The translations under genes and the position numbers were made by a program. A stretch of DNA of 64,000 nt from Jackrogersella multiformis (Eukaryota > Ascomycota > Sordariomycetes > Xylariales > Hypoxylaceae): contig CADCXD010000001.1 in the NCBI GenBank assembly GCA_902806575.1, positions 930,001 to 994,000 on the forward strand, read 5' to 3'. The notes below the pieces were generated by a model. It saw only the letters and a program-made list of their open reading frames with translations. It was not told the DNA's origin and ran no database searches. Positions 34,226-46,115 of the stretch are shown here, in pieces (position 1 is the stretch's first letter; every line of letters begins with the position of its first letter).

Positions 34226-37200
34226 TTCGTAAAATAATTTAATTATTACTTTTATTTTTTTATTAAATATATATTTATAAAGTTTTTAAATTTAAAGTTT
34301 TTTAATTAATTAATTTTTTTATTTTATAAGATATTTTATTTTATTTTAATTTTTAATAAAGTTTATTATTTATTTTATTTAATAATTTTTTAACTTTATT
34401 AAGGTTATTATACGTAAAATTTAATTAAAGTTAAGAAGTTTTTAATTATTAACGCGATAAGGTTTAATAAATAAAATATAAAACGAATTATATATTTTTT
34501 ATTTTTTTAAAAAAGTAAGTTTTATTACGATAAAGGAAATTACTTATTAAATTTTAAAGGAATTTAAAAGCTTTTTATATAGTTTTTTAACGAGGCGTTT
34601 AATTTTAATGTTTTTTACGTTTAATATTACGAATTAATTTATTTTAAAGATTAATTTTTTATTTATTTATTAACGGTTTTATTTTAATATATTTATATTA
34701 TTTAATATATATAATTTATTTTTAAAATTACGTGAAATTTTTATAAAAAAATTATAAGTTATTAAATGATAATTATAATTAATATAAAAAAAGATAAATT
34801 ATATTAATAAAAAAGTAATGTTATTATAAGTAAATTTTATAATTATAAGTAAGTTTTTTTAATTATTTATTTTATAATTAATAAAGGTTTTAAAATAAAT
34901 TTTTAAATTTTAATTAAGGCGTTTTATTTATTTATTAATTTATAAGTATAATGTAATATTTATACGAAATTTAATATTTATTAATTAGAAAAAATCTTTT
35001 TAAATATAAAACGTAAATTTAAAATTTTTATTAAAAATGATCTTTAAGGATATATTATGTAATTTTTAATATTATTTAACGAAAATTTTAATTAAGTTAT
35101 TAAATTCTTTTTTTTTAAAAAAAAATACGTTATTTTAAAAAATAAATTTATTATTATTATTAATTAAAAATATTTATATAAAGCGTAATAAAGGATTTTA
35201 TTTTATTAATATTTTAAATAATTTTATACGTAATTTTAAATAGTATTTTTAATATTTAATTATTAAAAGTTTTAAGTAATTAATTTTAAGGTTTTATTTA
35301 TTTTTATATATTTAGCGATAAAAGTATCGTATTCGATGGAAATGATTTTTTTTTAAAGTTTTATAAGTATTTAAAGTTTTTTTTTTAATATAAAAGGTTA
35401 TTTTATAAAATAACGTTTTTAAAAGGATTTTTAATTTATATAACGTATTTTAAATTATTAATAATTACTTTTTTCAATTATTTAATAAAGTTAAAAGCTT
35501 AATTAAGTATAATAAAATTATAAAGTTTTCTTAATATAACGAGAATAATTATTAAAAAAGTAAATAAAGTTCTTTAAAAGTGTAAAAAATATTTATTTTA
35601 TAAAACCGATTTTATAAATTAATTTTTAACTTTCTTTTTAAGTTAATATTACGGTAATTTTAAGAAAATATCGGCTTTATTATTTTATTTATTTAATCGG
35701 TAATTAATTATAAATTAATATAATAAAAGTTTTTATATTTATCGGGTTTAATATTAGTTTAAATTTTTAATTATTATAAAGTAAGTTAAGTTTTAATAAT
35801 TTAATTAAATTTTAATTTAATATTTAATTTTTTAAAAGAGTTTATTATAATTAATACATTTTTATTATAAATTTTATAGTTTATTTTTATTAATATAAAT
35901 TTATAAAAATAATAAATTATAAGTTTAAGTTTACTTTATTTATTTTTTTAAAAAAGAATAACATTAATAATATAATTTAAGGTATTAACTTTAATATAAA
36001 TTTATTTTAAAAAGTTAAAATAAGTTATAATAAAAGCTTAAGTAAACCGAAATTTAAGTTTTTTTTTAAATTTGCTTATTTTTTAAAATTTTTAAATTTT
36101 TTTTATTTACGTTAATAATTAATCTTATTATTTTCGAGAACTTTTTTATAAATTATCGATAAAAGTTTACGAAATTAATAAATTATTAAGACTTTTTTAA
36201 TAATTTAAGCGTTTTTTAATTATTAATATAATTATTTTTATTTTATGTTATTAAAATATTATTAATTTTAATAATATAATTAAAAAAGTTTATTTTTTAA
36301 ATTTTTTAGAAATATTTTTACGAGTTAATTATAAGGTAATATTTTATAAGTTTTTTTAAGATTTTCTTAATAATTTTATCGTGTTTTTTTATAATGTTTA
36401 TATAAATAAACAGGTTATTTAAATATATTAAAAGATTTAAATCGATAAGGTTTCGAAAGATATTATTTATTATAAATTAAAATGTTGTAAAAGTATTAAT
36501 TAATTTAAAAGGTATAATTAAATATTTAAAGAAATTATATTTATATCGAAAGGTTATTTTTTAATTTCTTTTAATTTTAATAAAGTAAAATCTTAATTTA
36601 AAATTAATTTTAATAAATTATTTTACAGTTTTAAAACGAGCTTATAATTTAAATATTAAAGGTATAAAATATCGGATAAAAATAATAATATTATTTAAGT
36701 TTTTATAATTTATTACGAGCCGAAAAAAGTTTTAAGGATTTAACTTATTTACGAATATTATAAGTGTTATATAAAATAAAGTTAACTTTTAAATACGTTT
36801 ATTATTAAGTATTTCGTTTAGTTATAATTTTAACGTATTAAATTCCTTTTTATTTATAACGTAAAAAGGTTTTTAAAAAGGCGTTTTTTTAAAAAAAAAT
36901 CGATAACGTAATTTTATGGTTAATAATTTAAGAAGCGTTATTTCTTTTTTATTATATAATATATAAATTTACGAAATTCTTTAAGAACGTTTTTTAATAC
37001 TTCGTTTACTTTAATATTCTTTATTATTATTATATTAATTAATTTTTTTAAGTTATATAAAGTTAAATTAATATAATGTTTTCGATAATAAAAAAAATTA
37101 AACTTAATTTTCTTAAGATTTAAGAAAAAGTTTATAAGTTTATAGATTTTTATTTATTATTATAATATAATAATATTACATTCGTTATTTAAAGCGTTTA

Positions 37201-39972
37201 ATTTAAAGTTAATTTTAAAGAAATAATTTTTTTAATAATAAAAAATAAAAGGATTAATATAATAACGTTTTATAAAAAAGATTTAAGTTAAGTTAAAGGT
37301 TAATACGAGTCGTATATATTAATTTTTAATAATCGATAGCTTTTATTTCCTTATTTTAAAAAAAATATTATTAAAATTAAGTTTTTTAAGTTTAATAATG
37401 TTTGTATTTAATATTTTTTTTATTATATATTAATATTATATTAATAATAAGTTTATATTTTAAAGTTAATTTTAAGCAAGGTTTTTTTATAATTTTTGTT
37501 TTATTTTTAATTGGCTTTTTAATTATTACGGTTTAACGTATTTTACTTTAATTTAATTATAAAATTTAATAAGGTACGACATTAAGGTTATTTAAAAATT
37601 TAAATTAAACTTTATTTTTTTAATTTAATCTTAATTTATTTTCGTTTTTAAGTTTATCGTTATTTTTTAAGGATTAATTTTAGCTTAAATTAAAGCGGTT
37701 TTTTTTACGGTTAATTTAGTTTAATTTCGAGGGCTTTTAAGTCGAAGTGAGCTTTTTTTTTTCTAAAATATCGAGGTTAATTAATATATTTTTATATATT
37801 TAACTTATTTTTTAAATAACGGTAAAAAATTTTTTATTTATATTTAAAAGTTTCCTTTATTTAAAATAAATTACTTTGTTAAGATTTAATAGTTTAGTAA
37901 AATATTAAATAATATTCTTTTAATATTTAAGTTTATTTTATTTTTTTAAATTACGATATTTTTTCGAAAAGTTTATAAAACGTTTTTAAAAGGTAATAAT
38001 ATATATTATTTAAATGTTAAAAACTTTTAATTACGTAATTTAATTTTTACGTTATTAATATTATAATTATACGTTTTTAAATAGTAACGATTTAATTTAA
38101 TTAATACGGTAAAAATCTTTAAGAAATTTTTTATATACGTTTTTAAATATATTTTAACTTTTATTTATTAAGTTCGGAACTTTAAAAGGTTTTTATTATT
38201 ATAAATAACAGGTTTATTAAGTTATATTAAATTAATAATAATTATAACGTGAAAAGGATAAATTAATCGTTTTAAAGTTTTAAATAATCGATTATTATTA
38301 TTTTAAAGTAAAGGATTTTTATTATTATTTAAAGCGTAAGATTATTTTAAGGTAATTTTTTAAAAGGGTTTTTAAATAATTTAAGGTTTTAAGATTAATT
38401 ATTAAAATCGGAATTATTTAAGTTATTATTAAGTATTTTAATAGCTTTTTTAGAGGAAATTCCTTCTTTATTTTTTTTAAATATAAAAAGGTTAATTTTA
38501 ATAAAGTTAAATTATATTTAAGCCTTTTTAATTATTCTTTTAACTTAAGCTTATAAAAGGGATTATAAGAAAAAAAGGTTTTTTATTTAGATTTTTAAAT
38601 TAAAATATTTAATAAATAATATTTTAAAATATATTAAGTCTTTTTAATCGAAAGGATTTAATTTAATTAACATTTTTAATATAACACGTCTTTTAATACT
38701 TTTTAAAATAAAGTTAATATTAATTAATTTATTAAAAGTTAATTAAATATTAAATTTATTAAAAGTAATTTAAATATAAGCCTTTAAATTATTAAATTAA
38801 TAATAGGTTTTTATATTAATATATATAAAGTTTATATATTTTTTTATAAAAAGGTTATTAATTTAAGACTTTTTAATTTAAGTTTAATTTATTATTTTTT
38901 ATTAAAAATCTTTTTATTTTTTAATATTTTAATAAAAGATTTAAAAGGTTTATTAATAATAATTAATTATTTTCTTAAACTTATTAATAACTTTTTATTA
39001 AGCTTAATTATCTTATATATATTAAATAATTATATCTTAAATTTATTATTTAAAATAAGCTATTTATTTATTTATTAATATTATATCGGTTTAATTAAAT
39101 TAAATTATTATATTATAAATTATTTAAATTATATTATATTAATTCCGGATTTAATTTTTATTAATAATTTAATTATTTATAACGATAATAATAAATATTT
39201 AAATAATATAATAATTATTATATATTTTTTAATAAAGCTTAATAAATTATATAAAAAGATTATTAAAATTAACTTTAATATTATTAATATTAAAAGCGTT
39301 TTATATAATTATTTTATAATTTTAAAAGTTATAAAAGATTATAATATTATCGTTATTAAATTAAAATAATTTAAAAATAAAGAAAAGATCTTAAAATAAT
39401 ATATTCTTTATTTTAAATATCTTAATAAAAAACTACGTATTAAAACGTCGTTTAATTTTAATAAGTTTTTATAAACGATAATTTTCTTTAAATTTATTAA
39501 TTTTAAGGTTTTATAAATTAATAAATAATAAAGTTAAAATATAAATACTTAACTTAAATACTTATAAAATAATAAAATATAAAATTTCTTTTATAATTTA
39601 AACCTTTTAAATATTTAAATATTAATTTCTTATATTTTACACACGGGCTTTTAACCTCGGGCAAAAGATCTTTTTTACGATTATTATAAATATATTATAT
39701 TAAATATACGATATTAATTACTTTAAAAAGCGTTTATTTTATTTTACTTTTTTTAAACTGCTTTATTAATAGTTTTTACTTATAATAATAACGTACGTAA
39801 TAATAAAATTAATAAATAATATTAATATAATATATTTTAATAAAAAACTTTTTTAAGTAAATTAATTATTTATAAATAATTAAAATAAAGTATTTTTTTA
39901 AAAAAAAAATTTCTTTCGAAAAACACGTACTTTTTTAAAAATAAAGTCTTTTTAAAATATAAAAGAATTATT

Positions 39973-40261
39973 TATAATAAAAGTAATAAAGCTTAAAACT
40001 ATAATATAATTTTAAAATCTTTACTTTCTTTTTTTTCTTTTTATAAAACGAAACGTAATAACTTATATATATATAATTTAAATATTCTTTTAAGCGCCGT
40101 TAACGCCTTTTTAATCTTATTAGTTTAATTTTATATATATTAACTAAATCTTTTAATTAACCTTATTTAATAGCTTTATTTTATAAATTTTAACATATCT
40201 CGTATTTATTAACTTGTATATATTGATCATACTCTGCTTCGTAGAGCCTATCCGTATGACA
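39973..40261. repeat. Right LTR
   Basis: About 289 bases. Its inner start (TATAATAAAAGTAATAAAGC) is the fully C-to-T/G-to-A version of the left LTR start. Its outer 45 bases (from about 40216, including CTCTGCTTCGTAGAGCC) are unmutated, while the matching left-LTR bases are converted. It ends TATGACA followed by GGTAT. Confidence 0.9.
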
Positions 40262-40266
40262 GGTAT
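40262..40266 (+). repeat. Target-site duplication, right copy (GGTAT)
   Basis: Identical to 33909-33913. Removing the element plus one copy joins the ankyrin reading frame without a frameshift. Confidence 0.95.
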
Positions 40267-40332
40267 CATGAAATAAGGGATCCAGTTCAACGAGTACTTA
40301 TAACCGCCAAACAGCACGGAGGCACCACTTAA
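40267..40332 (+). other. Stranded original 3' end of the ankyrin gene
   Basis: The 21 codons starting CAT GAA ATA AGG GAT and ending in TAA at 40330-40332 continue the frame of the ankyrin gene once the retrotransposon and one GGTAT copy are removed. The encoded tail is hydrophilic (HEIRDPVQRVLITAK). It has no ATG or promoter of its own and is now non-coding in practice. Confidence 0.85.
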
Positions 40333-42104
40333 CGAAATGGCCACAGTATTGAATGGCTTTATACTGGTATGTCTAAGGAGGGTACAGGCGTTTCGATGAT
40401 TTCCCCTTTTAGGTCAATTGATCAATATTAGTAGTCATTTTGTAACTAGTAGTGATATCCTAGGATATCAATTAGGTAGCCTAGTATAATCCATCCCTCA
40501 AGTAATAAGCTCTTATTATAAGCGAATAAGAATAAATTGCCAACCTAAACGATGCGGCATATGAATTTTGTAGTATATGACCTAGGTTATATTAGTTGTC
40601 TTATCAGCTGTATAAATGACAGGAGAAGTCCTTCTTATATACCTAACTATGTACACATTCCCATTAAGACACCATGCATGCTACTTGAAAGAAATCTTTT
40701 GACAACTCATTTCAACATAAGAATGTCTTGCCCGGGTGGTAGATCTTTATAAAGCTTTCCAACTATGTCACCTCTACTGTAAATTTGTAAACGTCAGGTT
40801 TGCACTAGGTAATAATTCTCCCTTGCAAATTCCCAGTGGATTGAAATGGATGTTGACATTCCAATCTGTAGAATTTGGCTACCTAACTAGGATCTCCTAA
40901 ATAGACGGTACGTGGTAGAAATTAATGAGAATTTTTCGGAATTAAAACATCTTAAACCTACCTAGGTATTTAAAGTAGATACCCAGGCAGCTTAATTTGA
41001 GACACGCAATGCTGCTTATTTTTTTCGTCAGTATTAAGTTGTTGAGTACCTACCCAGGTACCCAAGTAAATAGATTGATAATAATAACAAGACGATGACA
41101 TATAAGTTTACTCGATAGATATAACTCATGGCTAAAGTGCGCCAGATAGTTCTGAAAAATACCAAATTTGCTTTTAGCTACCTAGGTAGATTCGAACCTA
41201 CAGTGGGCCTTTCAACGAGCGGTAATTTGAACATTATCCAACTAAGTCACTTAGAGCTGCCTTCTAAGGGCTCTAATTGCCCTAATAGACTTTCGGTGTT
41301 GCTCGGAGTTAAGTGACATACATAAAAAAGCAAAGTGAAAGTTGACCCCTTACCCCTGACCACGATAGATACACATCTCCATATCTGGATGGATCTTGAT
41401 CTGGGCTTGGCATTACCCACCACACGCCGACTTTCCCCACGCGGGGAGGTAGCCCACAATCTCTGCAATAGGTACGTAGTCATCACAGTTAAGAACCTAA
41501 GAACCCCTTACCCCTTACCCCGTCCTTACTAAACCCCTATTAACCCCATACCTATCACAAGTGCCGGTTGGCCATCCTTCGCCTCGCGCTTCGGCATATG
41601 TACCTAGTAAATAAGTCAGCGTGTATGATTGGAAGATTTATAGTCTCCAACTATGCCACAGTTACTGTGGCCTGGTTTGAGGTTAGCTTCAAGCCGTTAG
41701 ACATCTCCTTAAATAGGGCTCTATCGTGATTTATTCCATCTTCCTCATAGGCTCCCAACTCGTGGAGTGAGGCTACATCAATGTCTGCATAATACATCAG
41801 TATCTGCATCAATCAACGATGATGTAATTCGCCCAGGAAGCCCCTTTGATCTAGGTAGGGAGAGTCTCTCCAAGGGTCCCCGCACGCGCCACTGACCCGA
41901 CCCGCGAAATACTAACCACACATACTTGGTGCCTCTCGGTGGAATGCTCCGGCGAAACAAGAGTCTTACCATTGATACCTATAAGTGTTCATTCCCACAA
42001 TTTATTTCCCCCTCATTCAGTAATCTGAGGATATCCCCAGTCCCTCCCATATTCGCCAAACTACCCAATGTTCATATAGCGTAGCAGCCGCCTGCCTACC
42101 CATC
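40333..42104. other. Intergenic, nothing firmly recognised
   Basis: No gene is supported. A tRNA-like patch on the minus strand at 41177-41257 has a GGTTCGAATC-type T-loop but no full cloverleaf (see rejected list). TACCTAGG units lie near 40960 and 41181. C-rich CCCCTTACCCC repeats occur around 41505-41522. The last part is the presumed promoter of the permease. Confidence 0.5.
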
Positions 42105-44130
42105 ATGGCATCCAGTGACGAGGTGTCGAATTACATTAAGATTGGTGTAGGGCACCACGAGTACTGCGATGGAAAAGAACTTGACAATGAAATTAACCGC
42201 ATCGATGCCCTTGCTACGGCACCGGGGACGACTCTTGAGTCCTTTGCCGATCTCGACGAGAAAAAAATCCTAAGAAAGGTCGAGGCTCTTCTTCGTGTCT
42301 GGCAAGTCCTTGTGACCCATGGAAACCATAGGCTAACTCTAATTCTCTTGATCAGATGGACATCCGCTTGATTCCGATGCTTGCACTCCTCTATCTGCTG
42401 TCGTTCCTTGACAGGGGAAATATCGGCAACGCAAAGATCGAAGGTCTTCAAGAAGACTTGAGAATGAGTTCCGATGAGTACAACTGGTGCCTGACGGTAT
42501 TCTTCTTCACGTATGCCGCATTCGAAGTACCAAGCAATTTGCTATTGACGAGATTACGTCCATCCAGGTGGCTTCCGCTCATCATGGTTGCGGTACGTAC
42601 ACACTGATATTTCAATTTATATTCTCCGAAAAATTATCGCTGGATTTGAGATCGGAACTGCTAGCTAACGTTTGTATGTTCCCAAAGTGGGGAATAGTTA
42701 TGACGTTAATGGGCATAGTAAGAAGCTATCGTGGCTTGCTTATTTCAAGACTATTTCTCGGTGTCACCGAAGCTGGCTTGTTTCCCGGATGTGCTGTAAG
42801 TGTCCATCGTCCCATTGTGACTGTTTGGTGCTAACTCATTTTGAAGTATTATCTCACCATGTGGTATAGTCGTCATGAGATACAACTTCGCCAGGTATGA
42901 TAGCACGTAAAATAGCTAGCAATCCCGCTTCAAGCATGGGGTTTCTCGTGGTCACTACTTACTAATCTAATCCCGCAACAGGCTATGTTCTTCTCGTCCG
43001 CTTCGATAGCCGGCGCATTTAGCGGGCTTCTGGCATTTGGAATCGCGAAGATGGATGGTCTCGCAAATCTAGAAGGCTGGCGCTGGATCTTCATTCTCGA
43101 AGGACTCGCAACTGTGAGTAAAGCCCCTGTCCATCTACAAAGCGAATCCGGGCTAAGTCATACAGATCATCATTGCTGTCCTTGCATTCTTCGTGCTACA
43201 TGACTTCCCCGAAACTGCTTCATTTCTCACCCCAAAGGAGCGAGAGTTCGTAGTATTCCGCCTAAAATACCAAGGACAATATCGGGGGAAAGAACTTGGA
43301 CGTACACAAGTAGCTCAGGCGGAGGATTTTGCTTGGAGATACGTTCTTGCGGCTTTCAAGGACTGGCAGATATGGGTAAATATATTTGTCTATTGGGGGG
43401 TAAGTTTCTCCTACATGTATTCGGGATGTCAACTCCTGTCGCTAACGTAGGCTCCCTGTAGGTTGTGTGTCCTCTATATGGCGTCAGTCTCTTCCTTCCA
43501 ACTATTATCAAGAATCTAGGATACTCTTCAAGTAACGCGCAACTTATGACCGTGCCAATCTATATCACGGCAGCAATTCTAGCTATTGTGTTCGCGTTCA
43601 TATCGGATCGTGTGGGAAAGCGCGGTCCGTTCGTTATTTTATTTCTCCTAATGATGATCGTCGGGTTCTCGATGTAAGTCCAAGATAAATAATCGATAAC
43701 CACAGTGCTAACGCATAGAAGGTGTATATCTAGTACCAATCCTCGAGTCGTCTATGGTGGTGTCTTTGTGGTAACTTGTGCTATATACCCGGCATTCCCA
43801 GGTGTCATCACCTGGCTCTCAAATAATCTAGCAGGCAATTACAAGCGTAGTTCTGGAATGGCTATCCAGATTGGTGTTGGCAATCTCGGCGGAGCAATGG
43901 CCTCGAATTTCTACCGGCAGAAGGATGCTCCGCGCTATATGCTTGGCCATGGTCTAGAACTAGGGTTCATTGGCGGCGGCCTTATCGCCGCATTCATCCT
44001 CGTTACAGCATATGCTACAATCAACAAGACGAGAGACAGGATCATAGAAGAAGGTGGCGAGGCTCGGTATACTGCGGAAGAATTATCTGCGAAAGGTGAC
44101 AGGGCCGTCACATTCCGATATATGGTTTAG
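42105..44130 (+). CDS. MFS anion:cation symporter, allantoate/nicotinate permease (Dal5) type
   Basis: Eight exons keep frame: 42105-42278, 42356-42592, 42688-42795, 42847-42894, 42982-43113, 43166-43399, 43462-43673 and 43722-44130, giving 517 residues with about 12 membrane helices. Family signatures are clear: LIPMLALLYLLSFLDRGNIGNAKI in TM1, SRLFLGVTEAGLFPGC, GWRWIFILEG, then YGVSLFLPTIIKNLGYSS and the MFS loop FISDRVGKRGPF. The second half keeps AGNYKRSSGMAIQIGVGNLGG with the usual YRQKDAPRY block. Members take up organic anions such as allantoate, nicotinate, pantothenate or vitamin-like acids with protons at the plasma membrane; the substrate here cannot be read from sequence. Intron 1 uses a GTCGAG donor, which is weak but gives the expected KKILRKMDIRLIP junction. 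Confidence 0.93.
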
Positions 44131-44594
44131 TCATCTTATGAAGAGCAGAGCTAAAGAGGTGCCAGAGGAATACAAACGAGTACAATAAGTCAAATTTTCT
44201 GCCATCTAATTAAGGAGAGAAGAAAGACAGACGAAGGTACGGGGAAAGAGAAAGGAAGAAACGAATAAATGAAATAACGAAGTGACACGCCAGTACAAAG
44301 GTAGCAGCAATATGAGGATAACGAATACCTCTATATGCTCAACAAAGGGATTATGTCCGCATAAAGAGTGTTCAAAAGCGAACCCCAAATAAGGGATAAC
44401 AACCTTATAAGGAAGATATCATATACGAGAGATTCTAGTTCAAGTATAATACAATGGTGCGAAATATAAAGTCTTAGACCCTACGATCTCACTTGAAATA
44501 GGTTGCTCGCGCTCGTATTCATCCATTCGTTAATTTGGTTTATTTATTTTCATTCTCATTTTCTTTTCTGTGCTGGGTGTTAAGATCTTCTACA
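44131..44594. other. Intergenic
   Basis: The permease 3' region and the upstream region of the next gene. It is purine-rich at 44200-44280. There is no gene and no clear motif. Confidence 0.5.
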
Positions 44595-45824
44595 ATGGCA
44601 CACTCGCCACTTCTACGAACCTTGATGCGCCTGACGCTAGACAGGAGGAGTGTAGCATTAGTCAATTATGAGCTGGCTCTCGAAGATATCAGTATCAACT
44701 TACAACAACCCCCAGACAGAGAGAACTTTGACGATAGTCGATGGGCTGATCTTCGTGAAGCCCACGAAAACAAGAAGATGCGGGCATCTCAGCACGAAGC
44801 ACACGAGAAGTATTTAATTACTAGGATAACGGAGGAACGTAGGAATCATGGGGCTGGCGGAAGGAGATCGATACATGATATAAAACTATTCCAGTCGTGG
44901 GAAGAGATAATTCCAACAAAATCTCGACTGCTGAGACTAACCTTAGCAAGATCTGGGTTTACGGAATGGAGACCTCCGTTGCTTTCCGAGTGCTTACTTT
45001 TCGAGCAAAGGTCACCTGCTCCACTGGTGTGTGGTCGCGTCAGTGTGGCGGGGAGAGGTATCCTAGACAGGAGACTACTTCATCACGCCTTATCTCCAAA
45101 GTACATACCGAAACTTCATTTCAAAATGGAGAGGAAGAGGCTCGCGGCTAAGAGCGCCGAGTTTGCAGCTTTCGTAGACCAGCAAACTTCGCGCAGCTCA
45201 AACAAATGCAGTCTGATACCGCGCCCCCAAGACGAGTCGTCAGATGAAGGCCTTTTATCTACGAACCAGTCACACGATTCTTCGGACTGGGATAAAAGCT
45301 TCAATGTTGGGCTCGGTAAGCGGAAACGCGCTGTGACAGATAATAAAACAAAGAAGCGCAACAGAAAGCCAGCGAAATTCGTCAAACTGTATGATTGCAA
45401 AGCTCACGACCGCGCCCATTTAAATTCTCAAGCGACAAACCTGTTTTCCTTAGTCCAGCAAAGACTACCCCGGGTAGAATTCCCTGCACTCGAACGAGTG
45501 AGCAATGAAAGCAATAGTAAGATCTTTAAGTCATCGATCACCGTGGAAGTTGACGAGGATCCTACCTTCAAGGAACTTCAAATTCATGGAATATTACTAC
45601 CTATACAGTTCCCACGTGAACAAGTTGGTGAGGGAGAGCAACAACCACCAACCTTTGAAGAAGCAGCTCAATACCAGGCCTGGAGATACCAGGTCAGGTC
45701 GTTTTTCAAGGAGCGAGATAGGTACATGCAAGGTCGAATTTACCGTGAACGAGCGCAGGATCGCGAACTATTGCATGCTGCTCAGGTTCTAGTAGCATTC
45801 TGGTCCAAGGTAAATGCGAGGTAA
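44595..45824 (+). CDS. Unassigned charged protein, possibly nuclear
   Basis: A single-exon frame of 409 residues from the ATG at 44595; the frame is open 60 bases further upstream, but without an ATG. I do not recognise the family. The protein is rich in Arg, Lys and Glu. A basic stretch near residue 250 (GKRKRAVTDNKTKKRNRKPAK) looks like a bipartite nuclear localisation signal. The region before it is Ser/Asp-rich (DESSDEGLLSTNQSHDSSDWD), and the last third is helical with an EEAAQYQAWRYQVRSFFKERDR segment. No membrane helix or signal peptide is seen. It may be lineage-specific. Its length and intact frame argue that it is real, though short exons at either end cannot be excluded. Confidence 0.55.
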   Translation: MAHSPLLRTLMRLTLDRRSVALVNYELALEDISINLQQPPDRENFDDSRWADLREAHENKKMRASQHEAHEKYLITRITEERRNHGAGGRRSIHDIKLFQSWEEIIPTKSRLLRLTLARSGFTEWRPPLLSECLLFEQRSPAPLVCGRVSVAGRGILDRRLLHHALSPKYIPKLHFKMERKRLAAKSAEFAAFVDQQTSRSSNKCSLIPRPQDESSDEGLLSTNQSHDSSDWDKSFNVGLGKRKRAVTDNKTKKRNRKPAKFVKLYDCKAHDRAHLNSQATNLFSLVQQRLPRVEFPALERVSNESNSKIFKSSITVEVDEDPTFKELQIHGILLPIQFPREQVGEGEQQPPTFEEAAQYQAWRYQVRSFFKERDRYMQGRIYRERAQDRELLHAAQVLVAFWSKVNAR

Positions 45825-46115
45825 TGAAGGACAGTTAACCTCAGTTCTACATCTTTAGCTGTATTAGGGGTACCTAGGTAGGTAACTAGCACTTTCAGTT
45901 TACAACATTACTATGATTATAAATGTGTAAGTAAGTAGCGAATCTAGGTTAATATGATTAAGGGGTAAGGTAACTTTAACAAAGTACGACTCTCACAGCA
46001 AATTTGTAACAAGAATATAATAGTTAAGCATAAATATCAATATCAATTTTTTTGAAAAAAGTAAATCGTAACTTACCTATCTGGCCATGAATTCGCCCTA
46101 TGATTCCTCATTATC

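Larger units (their letters stand above)
33914..40261. mobile_element. RIP-degraded LTR retrotransposon, 6348 bases
   Basis: Two long terminal repeats (33914-34225 and 39973-40261) enclose 5747 bases. The termini are TGT and ACA, flanked by GGTAT duplications. The interior is almost pure A/T on both strands with no open frame. The few remaining C residues are nearly all in CG or CT context and CpA is almost absent, the pattern RIP leaves. No gag, protease, reverse transcriptase or integrase motif can be read, so neither superfamily (gypsy or copia) nor orientation can be given. A slightly less mutated island lies at about 39630-39670. The insertion splits the ankyrin gene at 32312. Where the two LTRs can be aligned, differences are nearly all C/T or G/A. 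Confidence 0.95.

Noticed and set aside
41177..41257. tRNA-like patch on the minus strand with a TAGTTGG-like D-loop and GGTTCGAATC-like T-loop
   Set aside because: The 7-base acceptor arms do not pair, the T-stem lacks one base and no anticodon stem forms. At best it is a degraded tRNA-derived fragment.
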